A stretch of 64,000 nucleotides of DNA, from positions 3,162,001-3,226,000 of the forward strand of contig NZ_CP025394.1 in NCBI RefSeq assembly GCF_002943525.1, read 5' to 3'. Shown piece after piece: positions 33,601-41,400 of this stretch; the stretch's first letter is position 1, and each line of letters opens with the position of its first letter. A program made the translations under genes and the position numbers. Below the pieces are notes generated by a model. That model was given only the letters and a program-made list of their open reading frames with translations. It ran no database searches and was not told the DNA's origin. This DNA is from Kitasatospora sp. MMS16-BH015. Lineage in GTDB: Bacteria; Actinomycetota; Actinomycetes; Streptomycetales; Streptomycetaceae.

Positions 33601-35623
33601 CGGCCCGGCCGGTCCAGGTAGCCGCGAAGGTGTCCTGGAAGCGCTCGCGGGCCTCGTCGGTGAGGCCGGTGGCCTCGCGCAGCTTGAGGCCGAAGTCGTA
33701 GACCCAGGCGGTGGTGGCGTCGGAGCGGGTGAGCGCGTACGGGTGCTCGTCGAGCACCTCCACGCCCAGGCGCTGGAGGACGGGCAGCACCTCGGTGAGC
33801 GAGATCGGGCCGCCGACCCGGTAGATCTTGAAGCGGCGCTCGTCGTCGCCGGCGCCGACCGGCTGGTAGAGGTTCAGGCGGAAGTCGCCCTCGCCGCTCA
33901 GCGACTCGATCTGCTTGACGTCGGCCACGGCGGCCCGGGCCGGGAAGTCGGCGCGGTAGCCGTCGGGGAAGGCGGTGGCGTACTTGCGGCCGAGCTCGGC
34001 GGCCAGCTCCTCGCCCAGCTCCACGTGCAGCTGGTCGTGGAAGTTGTCCATCCAGAACCGGGCGGCCTCGGCCAGCTTGGCCTCGATCTGCTCGATCTCG
34101 GCCTCGGTCAGCTGCTGGAGCTCGCTGCCCTTGGCGACCCGCACCACGAAGTGCAGACGGGTCAGCACCGACTCGGTGGAGTAGATCGTGTAGTCGACGG
34201 TGTCGCCGTTGAGCTCGTCCTTGAGGATCTTGGTGAGGCTCTCGCGGACCCGGGTGTTGTACCGGTCGCGCGGCAGGTAGACCAGGGCCGAGAAGTAGCG
34301 GCCGTACTCGTCCTGACGCAGGAACAGGCGCAGCTTGCGGCGCTCCTGGAGGTACAGCACGCTGGTGGCGATCGAGCGCAGCTCGTCGGCCGGGGTCTGG
34401 AAGATCTCGTCCCGGGGGAAGGTCTCCAGGATCTGCAGCAGGTCGCGCCCGTCGTGGCTCTCGCTGGAGAAGCCGGAGCCGTCGAGCACCTCCTGCACCT
34501 TGCGGCGGACCACCGGGATGCGGGAGACGGACTCGGTGTACGCGGCGGAGGAGAAGAGGCCGAGGAAGCGGCGCTCGCCGATCACGTTGCCGGCCGCGTC
34601 GAACTTCTTGACGCCGACGTAGTCGAGGTAGGCCGGGCGGTGCACGGTGGCGCGGCTGTTGGCCTTGGTCAGGACGAGCAGCTTCTTCTCGTGCGCCTTG
34701 GCCCGGACGGGGGCGCTCAGGCGGCCGAAGGCCTCGCTGACCGGGTGGTGGTCGGTGTCGTGGCTGAGCGGGTCGGAGCGCAGCACGCCGAGGCCGGTGC
34801 CGGGAACGGCCCGCAGCACCTCCTCGCCCTCGTGCTCGGCGAGGTCGTACTCGCGGTAGCCGAGGAAGGTGAAGTGGTCGTCGGCCAGCCAGCGCATCAG
34901 CTCCCAGGCCTCGCCGACCTCCTGCTCGGCCAGGTGGGCCGGGGGCTGCTCGGCGAGCTCGTCGGCCAGGCGCAGGGCCGAGTCACGCATCTTGGACCAG
35001 TCCTCGACCACCTCGCGGACGTCGCCGAGCACCCGGCGCAGGCCGGTCTCGATGGCGCGCAGGTCCTCGCGGTCGGTCTCCCGGTCGATCTCGATGTGCA
35101 TCCAGGACTCGACCACGGCGTCGGCGGGCCACTCCACACCGGCGGCCTGCTGGCGCGAGCAGGCGTCGATGTCGAGGATCTCGAGCAGCTTGCCGGTGAT
35201 GTCACGGCGCACGGCCAGCTGGGGATGGATCACCACGTGGATGCCGCGGTCCTGGCGGGTCAGCTCGTTGGTGACCGAGTCGACCAGGAAGGGCATGTCG
35301 TCGGTGACGACCTCGACCACCGTGTGGCCGCAGGACCAGCCGTTCTCCTCGACGCTCGGGGTGGAGACCCGCACCTCGGCGGTGCCCTGCGGGCGCTTGA
35401 GGCCCAGCCGGTAGTGCGAGGCGGCCGCGCCGTAGACGTCCACCGGGTCGCGGTCGACCAGGTCCTCGGGGGCGGTGTGGAGGTAGTAGTGGTGCAGGTA
35501 CGCGGCCAGGGCGCCGTTGCTCAGCCCCTCCCCGGGCGCCGCACCCCCCACCTGGCTGTTCTCAGCGGCAGCCGCTGCCTTCGTGAGCAGGTCTGCCTTG
35601 GCTGCGTCCAGCTTGGTCTGCAT
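30683..35623 (-). CDS. gdhB: NAD-specific glutamate dehydrogenase, large 180-kDa class
   Basis: 1646 residues from the ATG at 35623 (MQTKLDAAK). This is the very large NAD-GDH type first described in Streptomyces clavuligerus. An N-terminal half with ACT-like regulatory segments precedes the catalytic core, which shows [20 protein letters not shown], the substrate-binding [12 protein letters not shown] (residues about 865-880), [15 protein letters not shown] and [17 protein letters not shown]. It deaminates glutamate to 2-oxoglutarate plus ammonia, mainly a catabolic role. The preceding frame back to 35734 lacks family similarity. Monocistronic, with a 311-bp upstream region. The next gene upstream is an ALDH-like pseudoenzyme related to proline/glutamate metabolism. 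The symbol varies between organisms. Confidence 0.95.
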   Translation of the reverse strand: [1646 protein letters not shown]

Positions 35624-35934
35624 GACTTCTTGGCTCCTGTCGCGCGCCGTTGCGTGACTCGGTGGTGGTGGGTGATCACCGCCGGGTCTGCCGCAATCCT
35701 CCCTCACGGATCGGGCGAAAACCGCGCATGCCACGCATGGAACGACCTTCGACCGGGTACGTGAAGGCTTTTGCCCTGCGGAGCCAACCCGACGACGCCA
35801 GTCAGCCTAACCGGATGAAACGAAGGTGTCAGGGGACAGGGAGGCACAAACCCGTAGGAAGATCGATCCGCCTTGGACACCTTGTCCAATCCGCACCAGA
35901 ACGGTGTCAGTCTCTGTCAGCTCCTCGGACGGTC
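35624..35934. other. Promoter region of NAD-GDH gene with a 17-bp palindrome
   Basis: 311 bp without a gene. The palindrome TTGGACACCTTGTCCAA (35873-35889; 7-bp arms, 3-bp spacer) could be an operator of TetR-like size. No GlnR box was found. The 250 bp between it and gdh show no further structure I can defend. Confidence 0.4.
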
Positions 35935-37482
35935 TCAGCCCAGGTGGGCGTAGCGGTGACCGGCGGGCGGGCCGAACTCCTCCCGGACAGTCCGGGTGCG
36001 GGCCCAGGCCCGCAGCCCCTCCACCGGGGCCACCGCCACCGGCCGGTCGTTGACGTGCAGCGCGTCCGCGGCGAACCGCAGCCACTCCACCGCCGAGGCG
36101 ATCGCGCCTCGGTCCCGGGCCAGCAGCACCCCGGCCGGCGCGTACGGCGAAGCGGCCGCCGCCGCCAGCGCCTGCTCCCAGTCCTCGTAGGCGTGCACGG
36201 CGAGCACCGGGCCCGGGCAGCCGTGCCGGAACAGCTCGTGCGCCGGGTCCGGGCAGAGCAGCACGGTGGGCCGGACGAACCAGCCGATCGCGTCGTCGTA
36301 CTGGCCGCCGGCCACCAGCTCCACCGCCGGATCGGCCTTCGCCCGCTCGATCAGCGCGGTGGCCCGGTCGAAGGCGGCGCGGTCGGGCAGGGCGCCGAGG
36401 AAGTTGGTCAGGTCGGTGACGTCGCCCACCGGCAGCGCGTCCACCTCGGCGAGCAGCTCCTCGGCGATCAGCCGCCAGAGCCCGCGCGGCAGGTGGGCCC
36501 GGGCGATGGCCGGGGCGGCCGGGCCGCGGTGCTCGAAGGCGCCGCGCAGCAGCGCCGAGCGGACGGCGGCCGGCTCGGCACCGGGGTGCGCCAGCAGGAA
36601 GGCCCCGCCGTCGGGCGCCCCCACCACCCGGGGCGGCCCACCGGGCCTGGCGGCCAGCGCGGGCCAGAGCCCGGGCAGCTCGGCGGCCGGCCCGTGCACC
36701 CCGGCCAGCGCCGGTTCGGCCAGCAGCACCTGGGTGCTCGGCTGCCCGTCCCCGGTCAGCAGGTTGACCACCCCCGGCGGCAGCCCGGCCGCCGCGAGCA
36801 GCTCCGCCAGGTGGTGGGCGGCCAGGGTCTGCGCGGGGGCGGGCCGCCAGACCACGGTGTTGCCCAGCAGCGCGGGCAGGGTGGGCAGCAGCCCGGCGGC
36901 GGCGGTCGACACGGCGGGGCTCACCGCGTGCACGAACCCGGCCAGCGGCCGGATGTCCGCCCGCCGCCACTCCCCGGGCGCCGAGGCCGGCTGCTCGGCC
37001 AGCAACTCCCGCCCCTGCGCCACGGCCCGCCGCCAGCCGTCCACCAGCGCGCAGACCTCCAGCTCCGCCTGGCGCACCGTCAGCGACTGCCCCAGCACGG
37101 TGGCCGCCACCACCGTGGCCCGCCAGGGCCCGGCCAGCAGCTCGGCGGCCCGCAGCAGCACGGCCGCCCGGTCCTGGTAGCCCAGCGAGCGCCACTCGGG
37201 CCCGGCCGCCAGCGCCGCCGCCACGGCCGCCTTCGCGTCCTCCCGGGTCGCGTTCCCGTACTCCCCCAGCCGGGCCGCGTGGTGGTGCGGCTGCACCACC
37301 GCCACCCGCTCGCCGCCGCCGAACCGCCGCTCCCCGCCGATCACCATCGGCAGTGGCCCGGCCGCCGCCACGAGCTCGTCCACCCGCCGCTCCAGCGCCG
37401 CCCGCTCCGCACTGCCGGGCCCGTACTCCCGCACCACCTCGTCCACGGGCTCCGGCACCCTGCTCACGGCATCGCTGGTCAC
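35935..37482 (-). CDS. Aldehyde dehydrogenase-family protein lacking catalytic residues (P5C dehydrogenase-like)
   Basis: 515 residues from the GTG at 37482, with GAGGAG upstream. The whole ALDH fold is recognisable and aligns best with 1-pyrroline-5-carboxylate dehydrogenases: PMVIGGERRFGGGERVAVVQP near the N-terminus, FVHAVSPAVSTAAAGLLPTL, LPPGVVNLLTGDG, GWFVRPTVL and LHVNDRP near the end. Odd: where P5C dehydrogenases have the active-site GQKCSA, this reads HRGPAAP with no cysteine. Where they have the ETGGK glutamate, it reads APDGGAF. Both catalytic residues are therefore absent although the gene is intact, so it is probably a pseudoenzyme. It lies directly upstream of NAD-GDH on the same strand with a 311-bp gap. 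Confidence 0.82.
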   Translation of the reverse strand: MTSDAVSRVPEPVDEVVREYGPGSAERAALERRVDELVAAAGPLPMVIGGERRFGGGERVAVVQPHHHAARLGEYGNATREDAKAAVAAALAAGPEWRSLGYQDRAAVLLRAAELLAGPWRATVVAATVLGQSLTVRQAELEVCALVDGWRRAVAQGRELLAEQPASAPGEWRRADIRPLAGFVHAVSPAVSTAAAGLLPTLPALLGNTVVWRPAPAQTLAAHHLAELLAAAGLPPGVVNLLTGDGQPSTQVLLAEPALAGVHGPAAELPGLWPALAARPGGPPRVVGAPDGGAFLLAHPGAEPAAVRSALLRGAFEHRGPAAPAIARAHLPRGLWRLIAEELLAEVDALPVGDVTDLTNFLGALPDRAAFDRATALIERAKADPAVELVAGGQYDDAIGWFVRPTVLLCPDPAHELFRHGCPGPVLAVHAYEDWEQALAAAAASPYAPAGVLLARDRGAIASAVEWLRFAADALHVNDRPVAVAPVEGLRAWARTRTVREEFGPPAGHRYAHLG

Positions 37483-37593
37483 GTTCGGGGCTCCTCGTTC
37501 CGGTGGCGCGTCAACCCAGATTGACCCGCGCCCGCCCGATCCACCCCCCGCCGACACGCCCGCCGGCGGCGTTGCCCCGTCGGAGCGGCCGAC

Positions 37594-38253
37594 TCAGGCG
37601 GCCAGCCGCTCCGCCAGCTCCACGGCCTCCGCCAGGCTGTCCACCACCGGGACGCCGAGGCCCTCCAGCTTGGCCCGGGTGTGCGAGCCGCCGGTGTACA
37701 GCACCGCCCGCGCGCCCGCCGCCAGCGCGGCCCTGGCGTCGTCCGAGGCGTCACCGATCAGCACGGTGCGCCGGGCGTCCACCGAGGGGCCGAGGGCCGT
37801 CAGGTGGCGGCGAAGCCAGTCGGCCTTGCCCGTGCCGTCGGAGGGGCCGGTGCGGCCGTCCACCCGCAGGAAGTGCGCCTCGATGCCGCGGTCCCGCACC
37901 TGCGGCACCAGCCGCTCGTGCTCGTGCATCGACAGCAGCGACTGGCTGCGCCCCGCCGCGCCCCAGGCGGCCAGCAGCTCCGCCGCCCCCTCGGTCAGCC
38001 CGCAGGCCGGGCTCAGCTCGGCGTACCGCTCCTGGAAGGCCGCGTCCAGCACCAGCCACTCCTGAGCGGTGGGCTGGCGCCCCAGCAGCAGCTCGTAGAA
38101 GCGCGGTATCGGGAAGCAGTACAGCTCCCGGTAGGTCTCCAGGGTGATCGGCGCGACGCCCAGCGTCGCGAAGGCGGCGTTGCTCGCCTCCACCACCGCA
38201 CCCATGTCGTGCAGCAGCGTGCCGTTCCAATCCCAGACGATGTGTGTCCCCAT
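37594..38253 (-). CDS. HAD-superfamily hydrolase
   Basis: 219 residues. HAD motif I is WDWNGTLLHD (nucleophile Asp in DWNGT), followed by an alpha-helical cap, motif II around LLSMHEHE, motif III Lys in GTGKADWL and motif IV IGDASDDARAAL. Overall it resembles phosphoglycolate-phosphatase-like proteins. The second Asp of the usual DxD is Asn, a variation I have seen in actinobacterial members; it may alter the acid/base step. It probably dephosphorylates a small metabolite, substrate unknown. It is 111 bp upstream of the ALDH-like gene on the same strand and divergent from a GNAT gene. Confidence 0.85.
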   Translation of the reverse strand: MGTHIVWDWNGTLLHDMGAVVEASNAAFATLGVAPITLETYRELYCFPIPRFYELLLGRQPTAQEWLVLDAAFQERYAELSPACGLTEGAAELLAAWGAAGRSQSLLSMHEHERLVPQVRDRGIEAHFLRVDGRTGPSDGTGKADWLRRHLTALGPSVDARRTVLIGDASDDARAALAAGARAVLYTGGSHTRAKLEGLGVPVVDSLAEAVELAERLAA

Positions 38254-38321
38254 CCGGCCAACGTTAGTCGGCGCGGCAAATCCCCTTGCCGCCGCCCGGC
38301 GGGGCCGGGTAGGAAGTTCGC

Positions 38322-38858
38322 ATGCTACGAGGCGAGAAGGTCGGGCTGCGGGCCCGGCACGAGGAGGACGGCCCCGTCCTGCGGGCCGAGTTCTACGACG
38401 ACCCGGTGCACTGCGCCCGGACCGAGAGCGCCCCCTGGCGGCCCGTGCCGCCCACCGCCCCGGACCGCCGGGTGATGGCCGAGGGCGGCGACCAGAACAG
38501 CGTCCAGTTCTCCGTGGTCGAGCTGGCCGGCGGCACCCTGATCGGCGCGGCCACCGTGTGGGGCATCGACACCCACCACCGCCAGGCCCACCTGGGCCTC
38601 GGCGTGTTCCCCGCCGCGCGCGGCCAGGGCTACAGCACCGACATCGTCGCCGTCCTGCTCGACTACGCCTTCACCGTCCGCAACCTGCACCGCATCCAGC
38701 TGGAGACCCTGGCCGACAACACCGCCATGCTGCGCGCCGCCGAGCGCAACGGCTTCCGGCGCGAGGGCGTGCTGCACCGCGCGACCTGGGTGCTCGGCGA
38801 GTACATGGACGAGGTGCTGCTGGCCCTGCTCGCGGAGGAGTGGCGGGCCGCCCGCTGA
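38322..38858 (+). CDS. GNAT family N-acetyltransferase (RimJ/RimL type)
   Basis: 178 residues. Starts MLRGEKVGLRARHEEDGP, typical of RimJ/RimL-like acetyltransferases. The acetyl-CoA pyrophosphate loop is ARGQGYSTD (residues about 98-106). The C-terminal part shows NLHRIQLETLADNTAMLRAAE and NGFRREGVLHRA, the standard end of this group. It transfers acetyl from acetyl-CoA to an amino group; target unknown. Divergent from the HAD gene with only 68 bp between starts. Confidence 0.88.
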   Translation: MLRGEKVGLRARHEEDGPVLRAEFYDDPVHCARTESAPWRPVPPTAPDRRVMAEGGDQNSVQFSVVELAGGTLIGAATVWGIDTHHRQAHLGLGVFPAARGQGYSTDIVAVLLDYAFTVRNLHRIQLETLADNTAMLRAAERNGFRREGVLHRATWVLGEYMDEVLLALLAEEWRAAR

Positions 38859-38879
38859 CGGGCCGCCCGCCGGGGCGGG

Positions 38880-39257
38880 TCAGCGCGGGTTGCCGGTGAG
38901 GCAGCTGGTGGTGCGGGTGGCCGTGGTCTGGGCACCGGTGGCGTCGGTGACGCGGGCGGTGACGGTGACCGCAAGGCCGAGGCGGTTGCAGGTGAGGTCG
39001 AGCTCGGAGGGGTCCGAGGCGACGATCGCGTAGTAGCTGGTGGCCGACCAGGAGACCGCGTACGGCGCCGCGCCCGAGGCGTTCAGCGTGCAGCTGATCG
39101 AGCCGAGGTTGCTGTTGATCGGCTCGGCGAAGCAGCTCAGCGAGGCCGAGACGGCGGCCGGCCGCACCTGAGCGGCCTGGGCCGCCGGGGCGGCGGCGAC
39201 CGCCGTGGCACAGAGCAGGGCAGCGGCGGCACCGCCGAGGCGAACGGAAAGACGCAT
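38880..39257 (-). CDS. Secreted protein of unknown function
   Basis: 125 residues with a clear Sec signal peptide (MRLSVRLGG, hydrophobic AAAALLCATAVAAAPA, cleavage near AQAAQ). The mature part has four cysteines (in LSCFAE, SISCTL, LTCNRL and SCLTGN), so two disulfides are likely. Its Thr/Val/Ser-rich beta pattern (VTVTARVTDATGAQTTATRT) fits a small Ig-like beta sandwich. No characterised family recognised. It converges with the GNAT gene and is divergent from the DUF3533 gene. Confidence 0.7.
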   Translation of the reverse strand: MRLSVRLGGAAAALLCATAVAAAPAAQAAQVRPAAVSASLSCFAEPINSNLGSISCTLNASGAAPYAVSWSATSYYAIVASDPSELDLTCNRLGLAVTVTARVTDATGAQTTATRTTSCLTGNPR

Positions 39258-39466
39258 GGGGTGACTCCCTGGGGAAGGTGTGGAGTGTCGGACAGCTGCC
39301 CAGCGACTCTGGCAGCTGCCTGACGCCCCGTACAGAGATCAGCTGATGTGATTTCAAGCCAAATCTGAATCCACCTCAGCTGCAACCCTGGCGTCCGGTT
39401 CACCACGATTCCTCCCCTGACGTGTCGCCACCGGCCCCGCCCGGCACCGGCCGCTATGGTCGGCCC

Positions 39467-40774
39467 ATGCCCGACGCCGCGCCCCCGGCTAGCCCCCCTG
39501 CCCGCCCCACGGTCCACGTGGGCCCCCTGCTCGGCCGCTGGCAGCTCTGGCTGGTGCCGGCCGTGCTCGCCTCCCTGGTGGCTTTCTGCCTCTCGCTGCT
39601 CTACATGGGCGGCATCCTCGACCCGACCGGCACCCTGCACCGGCTGCCGATCGCGATCGTGAACGGCGACACCGGCGCCCCGCTGCCCGGCCAGCCGCAG
39701 AACCTCGGCACCCGGCTCACCGACACCGTCACCGGCTCCACCGCCCCGGGCACCGTGGACTGGCGCCGGCTCGGCCTGGCCGAGGCCCAGGACCAGCTCG
39801 GCTCCGGCAAGGTCTACGGCGCGCTGATCATCCCGGACGGGTTCACCGCCGAGGTCGCCGCCCTCACCACCCCGGGCGCCACCAAGCGCCCCACCCTGAC
39901 CACCCTCACCAACCCCGGCGCGGGCAGCCTCGCCTCCTCGCTGGCCGGCCAGATCACCCAGAAGGCCGCGCACAGCGCCTCCCTGACCATCGGCAGCCAG
40001 CTCAGCGCCTCCGGCACCACCCCCACCACCCGGCTGCTGCTCACCGACCCGGTCACCGTCACCACCGCCGTCGGCCACCCGATCGGCCGGCACACCGGGC
40101 TCGGCCTGAGCGCGTTCTACTACACGCTGCTGCTCGTCCTGGCCGGATTCGTCGGCGGCAACCTGGTGCACAGCGGGGTGGACACCGCCCTCGGCTACGC
40201 CGACAGCGAGCTCGGCCCCTGGCACAGCCGCCGCCCGACCGTGCCGGTCACCCGCACCGACACCCTGCTGCTCAAGATGGTCATGACGGCCGGGATCAGC
40301 CTGGCGACCACCGCCCTGGTGCTGCTCGCCACCGCCGGGCTGCTCGGGATGGACACCCCGCACCCGGCCCTGCTCTGGCTCTTCTCCTACTGCGCGACGC
40401 TCTCGGTGGGCCTGGGCGTGCAGGCGATCAACGCTGCCTTCGGCGGGATCGGCCAGCTGGTCTCGATGTTCGTCTTCATCGCCCTCGCCCTGCCCTCCTC
40501 CGGCGCCACCGTGCCGCTGGAGGCCACCCCCGGCTTCTACCGCTTCCTCGCCTCCTTCGAGCCGATGCGGCAGCTGGTCGGCGGCACCCGGGCCATCCTC
40601 TACTTCGACGCCAAGGGCGACGCCGGCCTCACCCGGGGTTGGCTGATGATCGCCCTCGGCTTCGTCGGCGCCCTGGTCTTCGGCTTCGCGATGACCCGCT
40701 ACTACGACCGCCGCGGCCTGCGCCGCCTCACCCCGCAGCCCGAACCGGATACCGAGCCGAGCCCGGCCGCCTGA
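39467..40774 (+). CDS. DUF3533 / YhgE-Pip-like multispanning membrane protein
   Basis: 435 residues from the ATG at 39467. One N-terminal membrane helix (LWLVPAVLASLVAFCLSLLY), an extracellular domain of about 170 residues containing LPIAIVNGDTGAPLPGQ and KVYGALIIPDGF, and about five further helices from residue 215. This arrangement resembles ABC-2 permeases and the YhgE/Pip and SNG1 families (DUF3533). Such proteins are thought to act in export or cell-surface processes, but no ATPase gene is adjacent. The function is not established. Confidence 0.78.
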   Translation: MPDAAPPASPPARPTVHVGPLLGRWQLWLVPAVLASLVAFCLSLLYMGGILDPTGTLHRLPIAIVNGDTGAPLPGQPQNLGTRLTDTVTGSTAPGTVDWRRLGLAEAQDQLGSGKVYGALIIPDGFTAEVAALTTPGATKRPTLTTLTNPGAGSLASSLAGQITQKAAHSASLTIGSQLSASGTTPTTRLLLTDPVTVTTAVGHPIGRHTGLGLSAFYYTLLLVLAGFVGGNLVHSGVDTALGYADSELGPWHSRRPTVPVTRTDTLLLKMVMTAGISLATTALVLLATAGLLGMDTPHPALLWLFSYCATLSVGLGVQAINAAFGGIGQLVSMFVFIALALPSSGATVPLEATPGFYRFLASFEPMRQLVGGTRAILYFDAKGDAGLTRGWLMIALGFVGALVFGFAMTRYYDRRGLRRLTPQPEPDTEPSPAA

Positions 40775-40823
40775 CCGCCCCGGCCGGCTGACGGCCCCTG
40801 CTGCCCGACCGCCTGACGGCTGC

Positions 40824-41327
40824 TCAGCCCAGCAGGCCCGGGATCTCCTGGGTGGCGTACCAGAGCAGCTCGTGGTCCTCGGCCCCGTCCACGGTGTACT
40901 GCGCGTCCGCGTCGCCCCCGTCGGCCGCGGTGATCGCCCCGGCGGCCGCCGCCACGTCCGACTCCGCCTCGGCCACGTCCGCGTGCACCGCCGCCGCCTT
41001 GGCCAGGCGCAGCGGGCCCTTGAGGCTCACCCGGCCGAGCGAGGACTGGTGCTCGTACTCGTCGCCCTCGTACGCCAGCACCACCCCGTCGGCCACGTCG
41101 GCCGCGACCACCACCCGCCGGCGCGGCGCGCCCTCGGCCGCCGCGAGCAGCCGCAGCGAGGCCTCCGCCGCCCGGCCCAGCGCCGCGTACTCCAGCTCCT
41201 CCAGGTCCTCGCTGACGTACCACTCGCGCAGCGCCGGGGTCACCGCGTACGCCGCCGTGCCCTCCAACGACCCCTCGGCGTAAGCCGTGGCCAGACCGTC
41301 CAGGGTGGTGGGCACGTACACGCGCAT
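40824..41327 (-). CDS. DUF6912 family protein
   Basis: 167 residues beginning MRVYVPTTLDGLATAY, followed by YAVTPALREWYVSEDLEELEYAAL and a central VVVAADV region; it ends near YATQEIPGLLG. Small acidic actinobacterial proteins with this start are placed in DUF6912. There is no signal peptide or membrane segment and no known function. It converges with the DUF3533 gene and lies 73 bp downstream of the patatin-like gene on the same strand. Confidence 0.75.
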   Translation of the reverse strand: MRVYVPTTLDGLATAYAEGSLEGTAAYAVTPALREWYVSEDLEELEYAALGRAAEASLRLLAAAEGAPRRRVVVAADVADGVVLAYEGDEYEHQSSLGRVSLKGPLRLAKAAAVHADVAEAESDVAAAAGAITAADGGDADAQYTVDGAEDHELLWYATQEIPGLLG

Positions 41328-41400
41328 CTGAGCTGCTCCGGTTCTACGGCGGATCCTGACCGCACAAGGTTATCGCCGGGGCCGGCCACCGGGGCCGCCC

